Part shown: piece after piece, positions 15,752-24,903 of the stretch
Numbering within the stretch: position 1 is the first letter of the stretch
Layout of the letters: each line of letters starts with the position of its first letter
Source of the DNA: Streptomyces antnestii
Lineage (GTDB): Bacteria; Actinomycetota; Actinomycetes; Streptomycetales; Streptomycetaceae
Assembly: GCF_004005495.1 (NCBI RefSeq)
Contig: NZ_RZYA01000003.1
Span: forward strand, 124,001-188,000
Length of the DNA: 64,000 nt
Direction of reading: 5' to 3'
Notes under the pieces: generated by a model
The model's database searches: none
The model's input: the letters and a program-made list of their open reading frames with translations, nothing else
What the model was told of the DNA's origin: nothing
Translations under genes and position numbers: made by a program

Positions 15752-17023
15752 GTGATTGACCTTCGCCTGCTCCGTGAGGACCCCGACCGTGTTCGCGCCT
15801 CCCAGCGCGCCCGTGGAGAGGACGTCGAGCTCGTCGACGCCCTGCTCTCCGCCGACGAGCGGCGCAGGTCGTCCGGGCTCCGCTTCGACGAGCTCCGTTC
15901 CGAGCAGAAGTCGCTCGGCAAGCTGATCCCCAAGGCCTCCGGCGACGAGAAGCAGGAGCTCCTGAAGAAGGCCGGCGAGCTCTCCGCCGCCGTCAAGAGC
16001 GCCGAGGCCGAGCAGCGGGAGGCCGACGAGGAGACCCACCGCCTCGCCCTCCAGCTCGGCAACATCGTGCACTCCGACGTCCCGGTCGGCGGCGAGGAGG
16101 ACTTCGTCGTCCTCGAGACGCACGGCACGATCCGCGACTTCGGCGCCGAGGGCTTCGAGCCCAAGGACCACCTGGAGCTCGGCGAGGCGCTCGGCGCCAT
16201 CGACGTCGAGCGCGGCGCCAAGGTGTCGGGCTCACGCTTCTACTACCTGACGGGCGTCGGCGCGCTCCTCGAACTCGCGCTCGTGAACGCGGCGATCGCG
16301 CAGGCCACCGAGGCCGGCTTCATCCCCATGCTGACGCCGGCGCTGGTGCGCCCGCGCGCCATGGAGGGCACGGGCTTCCTCGGCCAGGCCGCGGAGAACG
16401 TGTACCACCTGGAGAAGGACGACTACTACCTGGTCGGCACCTCCGAGGTCGCGCTCGCCGGCTACCACATGGACGAGATCCTTGACGCGGACCAGCTGCC
16501 GCTGCGCTACGCGGGCTTCTCGCCGTGCTTCCGCCGCGAGGCCGGTACGTACGGCAAGGACACCCGGGGCATCTTCCGCGTGCACCAGTTCGACAAGGTC
16601 GAGATGTTCTCGTACGTCGCTCCCGAGGACGCCGAGGCCGAGCACAAGCGGCTCCTGGAGTGGGAGAAGCAGTGGCTGACCGGCCTCGAACTGCCCTTCC
16701 AGGTCATCGACGTGGCGACGGGCGACCTCGGCTCCTCGGCCTCGCGCAAGTTCGACTGCGAGGCGTGGATCCCGACGCAGGGCAAGTACCGCGAGCTGAC
16801 CTCGGCGTCGAACTGTGACGGCTTCCAGGCCCGTCGGCTCTCCATCCGGATGCGCGACGGCAAGAAGGTCCAGCCGCTCGCGACGCTGAACGGCACGCTG
16901 TGCGCCGTTCCCCGCACGATCGTGGCCATCCTGGAGAATCACCAGCAGGCCGACGGCTCCGTGAGGGTGCCCGAGATGCTGCGTCCGTACCTCGGCGGAC
17001 GAACCACTCTTGACCCGAAGTAA
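15752..17023 (+). CDS. serS: seryl-tRNA synthetase
   Basis: 423 residues from a GTG ([17 protein letters not shown]). An N-terminal antiparallel coiled-coil arm (about residues 25-105) binds the long variable arm of tRNA-Ser. The class II catalytic core follows, with motif 2 [14 protein letters not shown] near residue 258 and motif 3 in [16 protein letters not shown] near 385. It charges tRNA-Ser (and tRNA-Sec where present) with serine in the cytosol. Full length and intact. GAGGG lies just upstream of the GTG. It is followed by a HAD phosphatase gene 24 bp downstream, probably co-transcribed. Confidence 0.97.
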   Translation: MIDLRLLREDPDRVRASQRARGEDVELVDALLSADERRRSSGLRFDELRSEQKSLGKLIPKASGDEKQELLKKAGELSAAVKSAEAEQREADEETHRLALQLGNIVHSDVPVGGEEDFVVLETHGTIRDFGAEGFEPKDHLELGEALGAIDVERGAKVSGSRFYYLTGVGALLELALVNAAIAQATEAGFIPMLTPALVRPRAMEGTGFLGQAAENVYHLEKDDYYLVGTSEVALAGYHMDEILDADQLPLRYAGFSPCFRREAGTYGKDTRGIFRVHQFDKVEMFSYVAPEDAEAEHKRLLEWEKQWLTGLELPFQVIDVATGDLGSSASRKFDCEAWIPTQGKYRELTSASNCDGFQARRLSIRMRDGKKVQPLATLNGTLCAVPRTIVAILENHQQADGSVRVPEMLRPYLGGRTTLDPK

Positions 17024-17047
17024 CCGCACTCTGGAGCCGATCAACAA

Positions 17048-17872
17048 GTGAGCCACCCTGCTCCGCTCGATCACCCGTTCCCGTACAAGCTCGTCGCGAC
17101 CGATCTCGACGGGACGCTGCTGCGGCCCGACGACACGGTCTCCGAGCGGACGCGGGAGGCGCTCGCGGCGGTCACCGCCGCGGGTGCCGCGCACATCATC
17201 GTGACCGGGCGGGCCGTGCCCTGGACCCGCCACATCCTCGACGACCTCGGCTACGAGGGCCTCGCGGTGTGCGGGCAGGGCGCGCAGGTCTATCACGCGG
17301 GTGAGCACCGGCTGCTGACGTCGGTGACGCTCGACCGGCAGCTGGCCGGTCTCGCGCTCTCCAAGATCGAGGCGGAGACCGGGCCGCTGGCGCTGGCCGC
17401 GAGCCGTGACGGCATGGACGGCGAGGTCATCGTGGGGCCCGGCTACCAGGTGCAGGAGGGTCCCCTGCCGGTCACGCCGTTCACGGACGTCGCCGCGCTG
17501 TGGGCCGCGCCGCTGAACAAGGTGTACGTGCAGCACCCGGGTATGACCGACGACGAGCTGGCGTCCGTGGCGCTGGCCGTGGCCGGTGATCTGGTGGGCG
17601 TCACGGTGGCCGGCGAGGGCATCGTCGAGCTGCTGCCGCTCGGCCTGTCCAAGGCGACCGGTCTCTCGCTCGCCGCGCGTCGCCTTGGCGCGAAGGCGGC
17701 CGACACGATCGCCTTCGGCGACATGCCCAACGACATCCCGATGTTCTCCTGGGCCGCGCACGGTGTGGCGATGGCCAACGCCCACGCGGAGCTCAAGGCC
17801 GTCGCGGACGAGGTCACGACGTCGAACGCCGACGACGGCATCGCGGTGGTCCTGGAACGTCTGCTGGGCTGA
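17048..17872 (+). CDS. HAD-superfamily (Cof-type) phosphatase
   Basis: 274 residues from a GTG 24 nt after serS. HAD motif I is DLDGTLL near residue 18, motif II is in IVTGR near 51, the motif III Lys is in GLSKATG near 202, and motif IV is FGDMPNDIPM near 222. The large C2-type cap between motifs II and III marks the Cof/YidA-like branch, which acts on sugar phosphates, FMN and similar metabolites. The exact substrate cannot be read from sequence. A paralogue is at 28055-28987. The stop codon lies inside the left arm of the following terminator. Confidence 0.9.
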   Translation: MSHPAPLDHPFPYKLVATDLDGTLLRPDDTVSERTREALAAVTAAGAAHIIVTGRAVPWTRHILDDLGYEGLAVCGQGAQVYHAGEHRLLTSVTLDRQLAGLALSKIEAETGPLALAASRDGMDGEVIVGPGYQVQEGPLPVTPFTDVAALWAAPLNKVYVQHPGMTDDELASVALAVAGDLVGVTVAGEGIVELLPLGLSKATGLSLAARRLGAKAADTIAFGDMPNDIPMFSWAAHGVAMANAHAELKAVADEVTTSNADDGIAVVLERLLG

Positions 17873-17895
17873 TGGCCCGGCCTCGCCGGGCCATC
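17871..17895 (+). terminator. hairpin after the serS-HAD unit
   Basis: GATGGCCCGGC and GCCGGGCCATC pair perfectly over 11 bp around a 3-nt loop, and the arm includes the last two bases of the stop codon. A second hairpin (CGGTGCCG/CGGCACCG, 17899-17922) follows. No U tract is present, as is common for actinobacterial terminators. Confidence 0.7.
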
Positions 17896-18013
17896 AGCCG
17901 GTGCCGTGCGTGTGCGGCACCGGAACGTCTGGGTGGGCGGCCTCGCGCACCCGGAAGGTGCGCGCTCGAAGCGGCCGCCCCGGGCAGCCTCCCCGTGAGC
18001 GGGCTCGGACGGA

Positions 18014-18172
18014 GTGAGTAACTACTCCGGAGCCTGCCGTGGGCTGCCCTGCCGGGAGCGCGACGGACTGCCGGTCGGCATCGTCTCGCTCCTCTCCCAG
18101 CAGGCGGGCGCCATGAGTGGCGCGGTCACAGAACTACTGTGCGCCTACGAGGAGTTGGGCGCCACCGATTAA
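18014..18172 (+). CDS. possible small Cys-containing protein, unknown
   Basis: A 52-codon frame from GTG (VSNYSGACRG...) to TAA at 18170-18172. Third codon positions are nearly all G or C, as in real genes here, and the sequence is not Arg-rich like most shadow frames. It has three cysteines (ACRG, LPCR, LLCAY) and a hydrophobic middle segment. It lies between the HAD terminator and the convergent small gene at 18192. The start is uncertain (poor Shine-Dalgarno), and it could be the remnant of a longer gene. No family recognised. Confidence 0.35.
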   Translation: MSNYSGACRGLPCRERDGLPVGIVSLLSQQAGAMSGAVTELLCAYEELGATD

Positions 18173-18191
18173 AAGCGGGGCGGGCGTCCCG

Positions 18192-18416
18192 CTAGCGGCG
18201 GCGCCACTTGCGGCGCCTTGCACGGCTGAAGAACCAGCCCGCGGGCGGCTCGTCGGAGCGCCAGGGCTGCGGCTCGGGGGTCTCGTTGCGCCAGCGTGCG
18301 GCGAGCATCCGGGCCCGCGCGGAAGGCTCCGTGGTCCCGGCGGCCCGTATGAAGTCCTCGTCGAGGATCACGTCCTCCCAGGTCTCGTCCCGCTCGCGCT
18401 CCGGCTCCGCCGCCAT
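18192..18416 (-). CDS. small conserved-looking protein of unknown function
   Basis: 74 residues from MAAEPERERDETWEDVILDE. AGGAGG sits 9 nt before this ATG and decides against the longer frame beginning at 18473. The N-terminal half is acidic (ERERDETWEDVILDEDF) and the C-terminus strongly basic (FFSRARRRKWRRR), with a Trp/Pro-rich centre. The charge asymmetry suggests a nucleic-acid- or membrane-associated peptide, but no family was recognised. It follows the ABC operon on the same strand after a 122-bp gap and may be read from it or from its own promoter. Confidence 0.65.
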   Translation of the reverse strand: MAAEPERERDETWEDVILDEDFIRAAGTTEPSARARMLAARWRNETPEPQPWRSDEPPAGWFFSRARRRKWRRR

Positions 18417-18538
18417 CTCCACTCCTCCTGGAACAGGCCGACCCTGCAACGGATCGCCCCGGGAACAGGCCACCCCTGGAACGGGTCACCCTCCCGACCA
18501 GTGTCCGGACGGGAGGGTGAAGCCGGTGTCAAGAACCG

Positions 18539-19258
18539 TCACTCCTCGCCGGCGATCTTCAGCGTGCGCAGCTTCTGGCCCGCGTACCAGGTGGCCAGGA
18601 CGGTGACCCCGGCGAGCAGGACCGTGGCGAGCGGGAGGCCTACGTCCGAGGTGATGAGGTCGCCGCCCGCCACCTTGTGGGCGACCGCGAGGGACCACTG
18701 CTGCACGCTGAGGGTGCGCGCACCGGCCACGAGCGACCCGAAGAGCGCCTCCCAGACGAGGGCGTAGACGAGGCCGAAGACCACGGCATGGCGCGTGATC
18801 GTGCCGAGGAGCAGGAAGAGCGCGGCGTACGCGATGGAGGCGACCAGGGCCGCGATCGTGTAGGCGACGGCGATCTGCTGCCCGTTCCCGTTCAGGATCA
18901 GGCCCGCGATGAGCGTGGGGACCGCGGAGAAGGCCATGGTCACGGCGACGGCGACGATCAGCTTGGTGAAGATGATCGTCGGGCGCTTGATCGGCTTCGC
19001 GAGGAGGTAGACGACGGAACCGTCGTCGATCTCGGGTCCGATCGCGCCCGTGCCCGCGATGACGCCGATGATCGGCACCATCGTGGCGAGCGCGAACCCG
19101 CCCAGGACGTCCGCGGCGATCTGGTCGTCCGCCCCGGTCAGGCCGCGCACGAGCGCGGAGATCGCGATGAGCAGGACGGGCAGGGCGCACAGGATGAGGG
19201 CCCGGCGGCGGCCGAGCAGGGCCCGGTAGGTGAGCCGGGCGACAGTGGGGTCGTACAT
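18539..19258 (-). CDS. ABC-2 type transporter permease
   Basis: 239 residues with about six hydrophobic helices. A cytosolic N-terminal segment (MYDPTVARLTYRALLGRRRA) precedes the first span. The loop IDDGSVVYLLAKPIKRPTI is the motif found in ABC-2 permeases of the NosY/EcsB-like class. It is the last gene of a four-gene minus-strand operon, 9 bp after the ATPase gene at 19268, and is the probable partner of that ATPase. The substrate is unknown. Such permease pairs often export lipids, peptides or antibiotics. Confidence 0.88.
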   Translation of the reverse strand: MYDPTVARLTYRALLGRRRALILCALPVLLIAISALVRGLTGADDQIAADVLGGFALATMVPIIGVIAGTGAIGPEIDDGSVVYLLAKPIKRPTIIFTKLIVAVAVTMAFSAVPTLIAGLILNGNGQQIAVAYTIAALVASIAYAALFLLLGTITRHAVVFGLVYALVWEALFGSLVAGARTLSVQQWSLAVAHKVAGGDLITSDVGLPLATVLLAGVTVLATWYAGQKLRTLKIAGEE

Positions 19259-19267
19259 CAGGGCCTC

Positions 19268-20179
19268 CTACGCCGCGACCAGGTACGAGAACACGGACTC
19301 GAGGGACTCGTCGGACGGCGAGACCGTGAGCAGTCTGATGCCGTGGGCCTTGGCGACCCGGGGCAGCAGGGTGGTGAACCGGCCGAAGTCGACGGCCTGG
19401 ACGCGCAGCGCGTCCTCCTTGAGGTCGACCTCGATGCCCGCGGTGGACGGGTCCGCGATCAGCGCGGCTGCGAGGGCGCGGTCGTCGCTGGAGCGGATGA
19501 GGTAGCGGTGCGGGCGGTCGGTCATCAGGCGGCGGATCTTGCGGAAGTCGCCGCCCGCCGCGTGGCGCCCGGCGACGATCACCTCGATGTGGGAGGCGAG
19601 TTGCTCGACCTCTTCAAGGATGTGGGACGAGAAGAGGACGGTGCGGCCCTCGGCGCCCATGCGGCGCAGGAGGTCCATGAGCTGCATACGCTGACGCGGG
19701 TCCATGCCGTTGAACGGCTCGTCGAGCAGCAGCACGGACGGCTCGTGCACGAGGGCGGACGCCATCTTCACGCGCTGCCGCATGCCCTTGGAGTACGTCG
19801 AGATCTTGCGGTCCTGCGCGTACTCCATCTCGACCGTGGCCAGCGCCTTCTGCGCCTCGCGCGGGCCGAGGCCCTGCAACTCGGCGTTGGCGATGACGAA
19901 TTCGCGGCCGGTGAGGAAGTCGTACATCGCCTCGCGCTCGGGGACGATGCCGATGTGGCGGTAGATCTGTTCGTTGCGCCAGATCGGCTCGCCGTCGAGG
20001 GTGACGGTCCCGTTCGACGGGGACAGGAAGCCGCCCATCATGTTGATGAGGGTGGACTTTCCCGCGCCGTTCGGACCGAGGAGGCCGGTGACGCCGGGGC
20101 CGATCGTCATCGTGATGTCGTTGACCGCCACCACGTTGCCGAACCAGCGCGATACGTGGTCGATGTTGATCGTGGTCAC
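19268..20179 (-). CDS. ABC transporter ATP-binding protein
   Basis: 303 residues. Walker A is GPNGAGKST near residue 37. The signature region reads TYSKGMRQRVKMA near 128 (YSKGM in place of LSGGQ, frequent in ABC-2 ATPases), and Walker B is VLLLDEPFNGMD near 148. An H-loop follows in LFSSHILEE. A C-terminal DUF4162-like extension (about 225-300) is typical of drug/lipid exporter ATPases. Its start overlaps the stop of the upstream permease by 4 bp (ATGA), so the two are translationally coupled. It probably energises the permease encoded just downstream. Confidence 0.92.
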   Translation of the reverse strand: MTTINIDHVSRWFGNVVAVNDITMTIGPGVTGLLGPNGAGKSTLINMMGGFLSPSNGTVTLDGEPIWRNEQIYRHIGIVPEREAMYDFLTGREFVIANAELQGLGPREAQKALATVEMEYAQDRKISTYSKGMRQRVKMASALVHEPSVLLLDEPFNGMDPRQRMQLMDLLRRMGAEGRTVLFSSHILEEVEQLASHIEVIVAGRHAAGGDFRKIRRLMTDRPHRYLIRSSDDRALAAALIADPSTAGIEVDLKEDALRVQAVDFGRFTTLLPRVAKAHGIRLLTVSPSDESLESVFSYLVAA

Positions 20180-21081
20180 AGTCCGACCTTCCGGTAGCGG
20201 CGCATCAGGAGCGCGTAGGAGCCCGCGATGAGGCCGAGCACGACGAGCAGGTAGACGACGCCCTGGCCGGTGGAGGGGCCGTGTCCGCCGGGGAAGGCGG
20301 AGGTGGCGCCCAGGAAGGCGGTCTGCACGCCGTCGATGAGGGTGACCGGTGAGAAGAGGCCGAGCCAGGTGATCGCGCCGCTGTTGTCCTGCGCGTCCGC
20401 GATGGCCTGGACGGTGGAGACCGCTCCGTAGGAGATGGTCATGACGGCGATGACGGCGGCGATACCGAATCCGCGGCGCGGCGTGACCGCCGAGACGACG
20501 AGCCCGATACCGGCGAAGAGCAGCGAGAGCAGAGCCACGGAAACCAGTCCCTGGGCGAATCCCTTGGTCTGTTCGGCGAAGTCGAGCTTGGCGAGGAGCG
20601 CGCCCACGTAGAGCACGATCAGCGGGGCGGCCGTGAGGGCGAAGAGGGCGGACGTCATGGCCGCGTACTTCGCCAGTACGTAGTCACCGCGCTCGATGGG
20701 GCGCGAGAAGTACAGGGGGATCGACTTGAAGCGCAGGTCGCGCGAGACGGACTGGGGTGCCTGGGAGGCGAGATAGAGCCCGACGACGGCCTGGAGGAGG
20801 ATCGCGTAGCGCGTGTAGTCGACGGGCAGGTCCTTCATCTTGGTGGTGACGGCGACCGCGACCATGATCAGGGCGGGCACGCACATCACTACGAAGAGCA
20901 GCATCGGCAGCACTTTGGACTTGGCCGAGCGGCCGAGGCCGTAGGCGCCGCGCAGGCTCTGGGAGAAGAGCGAGCGGCGGGCGTAGGCGCGGCCCAGGCG
21001 CGGGCCGTCGTAGTGGCGATAGCCGATGTTGTGGATCCGGGTCTGCTCACCGGCGGGGGTGAGGGACTGCTCAACCGCCAT
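20176..21081 (-). CDS. ABC-2 type transporter permease
   Basis: 301 residues. A cytosolic N-terminal region contains IGYRHYDGPRLGRAYARRSL, then about six transmembrane helices. An S-R-P-I loop (FSRPIERGDYVLAKY) corresponds to the conserved cytosolic loop of ABC-2 permeases of this type. Its start overlaps the upstream ATPase gene by 11 bp and its stop overlaps the next ATPase gene by 4 bp. Four coupled genes, two ATPases and two permeases, imply either one heteromeric exporter or two paralogous exporters made together. Confidence 0.9.
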   Translation of the reverse strand: MAVEQSLTPAGEQTRIHNIGYRHYDGPRLGRAYARRSLFSQSLRGAYGLGRSAKSKVLPMLLFVVMCVPALIMVAVAVTTKMKDLPVDYTRYAILLQAVVGLYLASQAPQSVSRDLRFKSIPLYFSRPIERGDYVLAKYAAMTSALFALTAAPLIVLYVGALLAKLDFAEQTKGFAQGLVSVALLSLLFAGIGLVVSAVTPRRGFGIAAVIAVMTISYGAVSTVQAIADAQDNSGAITWLGLFSPVTLIDGVQTAFLGATSAFPGGHGPSTGQGVVYLLVVLGLIAGSYALLMRRYRKVGL

Positions 21082-22042
21082 GGGTGACCGCCTCCTTCCG
21101 CTCGATGTCCGTCTCTGAGCGGAAGACCTCCGCGATGTGGTGTCTGCGCTGCTCCATGCGGACGAGTCCGAGGCCGAGGTCGGCCACGATGTCGCGCACC
21201 AGGTCGTAGGTGTCGTTCCTCTGGGTGGTGATCAGCACCGTGTGGCCGGCGCCGGGCAGCTCGCCGCCGGTCGTGGTCTCGATGCCGCGCCCGGCGAACG
21301 CCTCACGCAACGCGCGCGTGCCGTCCGGGTGTTCGTCGGAGTCCGTGACCTCGATGGCCAGGGTCGTCGTCGTCTGCGTGAAGTCCGTGGTGGAGCTGGA
21401 GCGCAGGAGCTTTCCGCCGTCGACCACGACGACGTGGTCGCAGGTGCGCTCCAGCTCACCGAGGAGATGCGAGGTGACGAGGACCGAGATGCCGAAGTCG
21501 GAGTGGACGCGGCGGATCAGGTCGAGCATGTCGTCGCGGCCGACCGGGTCCAGACCGTTCGTCGGCTCGTCGAGGAAGACGAGCTGCGGGTCGTGGACGA
21601 GCGCCTGCGCGAGCTTCACGCGCTGCTTCATGCCCGTCGAGTAGCCGCCGATCGGCCGGTAGCGCTCTTCGTAGAGGCCGACGTGGCGGAGGGTGTCGGC
21701 GGTGCGCTCGCGGGCCGCGGTGGGCGGCAGGCCCGACATGCGCGCCATGTGGACGACGAACTCGGTGGCCGAGACGTCGGGCGGCAGGCAGTCGTGCTCC
21801 GGCATGTACCCGACGCGCTCGCGGATGGCGGCGCCCTCGGTGGCCACGTCGAGGCCGAGCACGGCGGCGCGGCCCTCGGTGGCGGGGGACAGACCCAGCA
21901 GGATCTTGATCAGTGTGGACTTGCCGGCTCCATTGGCTCCGACGAGTCCCGTCACACCGGGCCCGATGTCCATGGAGAGCCGGTCAAGCGCGGTCACCCG
22001 GGGGAACCGCTTGCTCAGGCTTTCGGTCGCGATCACAGTCAC
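21071..22042 (-). CDS. ABC transporter ATP-binding protein
   Basis: 323 residues from a GTG (MTVIATESLSKRFPRVTALD). Walker A is GANGAGKST near residue 36, the signature YSTGMKQRVKLA is near 129 and Walker B is LVFLDEPTNGLDP near 149. An H-loop (VLVTSHLLGELE) and a regulatory C-terminal domain follow. It is the first gene of the operon 22042-18539, with its promoter in the divergent region 22043-22279 shared with the M24 peptidase gene. Confidence 0.92.
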   Translation of the reverse strand: MTVIATESLSKRFPRVTALDRLSMDIGPGVTGLVGANGAGKSTLIKILLGLSPATEGRAAVLGLDVATEGAAIRERVGYMPEHDCLPPDVSATEFVVHMARMSGLPPTAARERTADTLRHVGLYEERYRPIGGYSTGMKQRVKLAQALVHDPQLVFLDEPTNGLDPVGRDDMLDLIRRVHSDFGISVLVTSHLLGELERTCDHVVVVDGGKLLRSSSTTDFTQTTTTLAIEVTDSDEHPDGTRALREAFAGRGIETTTGGELPGAGHTVLITTQRNDTYDLVRDIVADLGLGLVRMEQRRHHIAEVFRSETDIERKEAVTHGG

Positions 22043-22185
22043 GTTTCGAAGGTAGTGGCGCAGACCACACCAGTCGTCAGACCAGGGGGTTGGACCGGTC
22101 TCAGACTGGAGTACTACGGGTCCCTAGGGGTTCGTCCCCAGGTCGCCCTCCGTGACTTCCCGGAGTTTTCCACAGGCGTCCCCGC

Positions 22186-22233
22186 ACACCCCTTGACGCA
22201 GCCGCCAACCATTGTCACATTCATCAGTGTCAA
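22186..22233 (+). promoter_or_regulatory. candidate promoter with overlapping inverted repeat for the M24 peptidase gene
   Basis: TTGACG, a 17-nt spacer and CACATT make a good sigma-70-like promoter. TTGTCAC and GTGTCAA (22212-22233) form a near-perfect inverted repeat over the -10, a plausible repressor site. It lies in the divergent region with the ABC operon. Confidence 0.45.
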
Positions 22234-22279
22234 GTTACGAGCGCGTACGGCAACGGACCGGACACGGACGGACGGTGGC

Positions 22280-23122
22280 ATGACCTCAGCAGTGGTACGT
22301 GAACTCTCCGCGGAGCTGCGGGGGTTCAGAGAAGTCCAGTCCCTCGCGTACGAGTGCGCGGAGGCGGTCGCGGCGCGGCTCGAACCGGGCGTGACGGAGC
22401 GGGAGGCCGCCCGCATGCAGCGGGAGTGGCTGCGGGAGCGCGGCGTGCGCGACTGGTTCCATCTGCCGTTCGCCTGGTTCGGCGACCGCACGGCGTTCGC
22501 CGGCTTCCGGATCCCGCTCCAGTTCTTCCCGACGAACCGGAAGCTGGAGGCGGGGATGCCGTTCATCCTCGACATGGCCCCGGTCTATAAGGGATACACG
22601 GCGGACATCGGCTACTCCGGCTCCCTCGGCCCCAATCCCGTGCAGGACAAGCTGCTCGCCGACCTCGAGGCGCACCGCGAGCTGATCGTCCGGGAGGTGC
22701 GCGAGCGCCGCTCCCTGCGGGAGATCTACGAGGACGTGGACCGGCTCATGGTCCGCCAGGGGTATGCGAACCGGCATCGCGCGTACCCGTTCGGGGTCAT
22801 CGCGCACAAGGTGGACCGGGTCAAGGAGCGCCGGCTGACCCCGACACTGTTCGGCTTCGGCACGCAGTCCCTGAAGGGGCTGGCGAGCGACGCGATCCAC
22901 GGGCACCGGGACGGCTGGTCCCCGCTGTGGTCGCCGTACAAGTTCTCCGACCACCCCCCGAAGCCGGGCCTGTGGGCGGTGGAGCCGCACCTCGGCTTCC
23001 GGGGTACGGGCGCGAAGTTCGAGGAGATCCTGGTCGTCACCGACTCCAAGGACCCCGAGCAGAGCGCGTTCTGGCTGGACGACGATCTGCCGCACGTGCG
23101 GCGCTGGGCGGAGGGCATCTGA
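22280..23122 (+). CDS. M24-family metallopeptidase (aminopeptidase P-like)
   Basis: 280 residues from MTSAVVRELSAELRGF. It has only the M24 pita-bread domain. Candidate metal ligands are Asp in ILDMAP and TADIGYSG, His in SDAIHGHRDG, Glu in AVEPHLGF and Glu in KFEEILVV. The HGTGH consensus around the histidine is not conserved, so substrate and activity are uncertain. M24-fold proteins include dipeptidases, creatinases and non-catalytic relatives. The stop and the next start share bases (TGATG), so it is translationally coupled to the hydrolase-SDR fusion, and the two probably act in one pathway. Confidence 0.8.
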   Translation: MTSAVVRELSAELRGFREVQSLAYECAEAVAARLEPGVTEREAARMQREWLRERGVRDWFHLPFAWFGDRTAFAGFRIPLQFFPTNRKLEAGMPFILDMAPVYKGYTADIGYSGSLGPNPVQDKLLADLEAHRELIVREVRERRSLREIYEDVDRLMVRQGYANRHRAYPFGVIAHKVDRVKERRLTPTLFGFGTQSLKGLASDAIHGHRDGWSPLWSPYKFSDHPPKPGLWAVEPHLGFRGTGAKFEEILVVTDSKDPEQSAFWLDDDLPHVRRWAEGI

Positions 23123-24903
23123 TGGCGGGACTCAAGGGGCTGGCCGGCGCGCGGGAGCGCTGGGTGAGCACGGGCGGGATCGAGCTGTGCGTGGCCGAGC
23201 TGGGCGACCCGTCCCGGCCGACCGTGCTGCTCGTGCACGGTTACCCGGACTCCAAGGAGGTCTGGTCGGAGGTCGCCGAGCGGCTCGCGGACCAGTTCCA
23301 TGTGGTCCTGTACGACGTGCGGGGGCACGGCAGATCGACGGCGCCGACACCGCTGCGCGGCGGGTTCACGCTGGAGAAGCTCACGGACGACTTCCTCGCG
23401 GTCGCCGACGCGGTGAGCCCCGACCGGCCGGTCCATCTGGTCGGCCACGACTGGGGTTCGGTGCAGTCCTGGGAGTTCGCCACGGTCAAGCGCACCGAGG
23501 GCAGGATCGCCTCTTTCACGTCGATGTCCGGCCCGTCCCTCGACCACTTCGGGCACTGGATCAAGAAGCGCATGGCCCGGCCCACGCCCCGCAGGGTCGG
23601 CCAGCTGCTCGGCCAGGGCGCCAAGTCCTGGTACGTGTACATGCTGCACACGCCCGTACTGCCCGAGCTCGCCTGGCGGGGGCCGCTCGGCAAGCGCTGG
23701 CCGAAGATCCTGGAGCGCGTGGAGAAGGTCCCGGCGGGCGACTATCCGACGCCCTCCCTCCCCTCGGACGCCGCCCACGGCGCCTGGCTCTACCGGGACA
23801 ACGTGCGCTCGCGGCTGAGCAGGCCCCGCGCGGACGCGTACGCGCACGTGCCCGTACAGCTCGTCCTGCCGCTCGGCGACATCTTCCTGTCCGAGCACCT
23901 CTACGACGAACTGGAGCTGTGGGCACCGCAGTTGGTGCGCCGCACGCTGCCGGCCAAGCACTGGGTGCCGCGCACGCGGCCCGACCAACTGGCCGCGTGG
24001 ATCACCGAGTTCGTCCTGGCGAACGAGGAGCGGGAGGCGGGCCTGCCCGTACAGCGCACGGCGGCCACTGGCAAGCACGCCGACCGGTTCGGCGGCCAGC
24101 TCGTCCTGGTCACGGGCGCGGGCAGCGGGATCGGGCGGGCCACGGCCTTCGCGTTCGCCGAGGCCGGCGCGCGCGTGGTGGCCGTCGACCGGGACGCCGA
24201 GAGCGCGGCCCGCACCGCCGAGATGGCCCAGCTCATCGGTGCCCCTCAGGCGTGGGCCGAGACCGTCGACGTCTCGGACGAGCAGGCCATGGAGAAGCTC
24301 GCCGAGAAGGTCGCCGCGGAGTACGGGGTCGTCGACGTCCTGGTGAACAACGCGGGCATCGGCCTGTCCGGGTCGTTCTTCGACACCTCGGCGGAGGACT
24401 GGAAGAAGGTCCTCGACGTCAATCTGTGGGGCGTCATCCACGGTTGCCGTCTCTTCGGCAAGCAGATGGCCGAGCGCGGCCAGGGCGGCCACATCGTGAA
24501 CACGGCGTCCGCCGCCGCGTTCCAGCCGTCCAAGGCGCTGCCCGCCTACAGCACGTCTAAGGCGGCCGTCCTCATGCTCAGCGAGTGCCTGCGGGCCGAG
24601 CTGGCGGGCCAGGGGATCGGGGTCTCGGCGATCTGCCCCGGCCTCGTGAACACGAACATCACGGCGACCGCCCGCTTCGCCGGGGTCGACGCCGAGGAGG
24701 AGAAGCGCCGCCAGAAGAAGTCCACCCGTCTGTACGGCCTGCGCAACTACCCGCCGGAGAAGGTCGCCGACGCGATCCTCACGGCCGTCGTCCGCAACCA
24801 GGCGGTCGTCCCCGTCACGCCCGAGGCGCGCGGCGCCCACCTGATGTCCCGCTTCACTCCCCGGGCCCTGCGCGCCATCGCACGGATGGAGCCGCCGTTG
24901 TGA
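23122..24903 (+). CDS. alpha/beta hydrolase - short-chain dehydrogenase fusion protein
   Basis: 593 residues with two complete enzymes in one chain. Residues about 20-300 are an alpha/beta hydrolase with VLLVHGYPDSKEVW and the nucleophile elbow GHDWGS. That Asp elbow is the epoxide hydrolase/haloalkane dehalogenase form. Residues about 320-560 are a classical SDR: TGAGSGIGRA near 333 for cofactor binding, NNAG near 410, a Ser near 463 and YSTSK near 475 for catalysis. A plausible activity is hydrolysis of an ester or epoxide followed by oxidation of the resulting alcohol. Many actinobacterial relatives are annotated only as SDR. It is coupled to the M24 gene. Confidence 0.9.
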   Translation: MAGLKGLAGARERWVSTGGIELCVAELGDPSRPTVLLVHGYPDSKEVWSEVAERLADQFHVVLYDVRGHGRSTAPTPLRGGFTLEKLTDDFLAVADAVSPDRPVHLVGHDWGSVQSWEFATVKRTEGRIASFTSMSGPSLDHFGHWIKKRMARPTPRRVGQLLGQGAKSWYVYMLHTPVLPELAWRGPLGKRWPKILERVEKVPAGDYPTPSLPSDAAHGAWLYRDNVRSRLSRPRADAYAHVPVQLVLPLGDIFLSEHLYDELELWAPQLVRRTLPAKHWVPRTRPDQLAAWITEFVLANEEREAGLPVQRTAATGKHADRFGGQLVLVTGAGSGIGRATAFAFAEAGARVVAVDRDAESAARTAEMAQLIGAPQAWAETVDVSDEQAMEKLAEKVAAEYGVVDVLVNNAGIGLSGSFFDTSAEDWKKVLDVNLWGVIHGCRLFGKQMAERGQGGHIVNTASAAAFQPSKALPAYSTSKAAVLMLSECLRAELAGQGIGVSAICPGLVNTNITATARFAGVDAEEEKRRQKKSTRLYGLRNYPPEKVADAILTAVVRNQAVVPVTPEARGAHLMSRFTPRALRAIARMEPPL

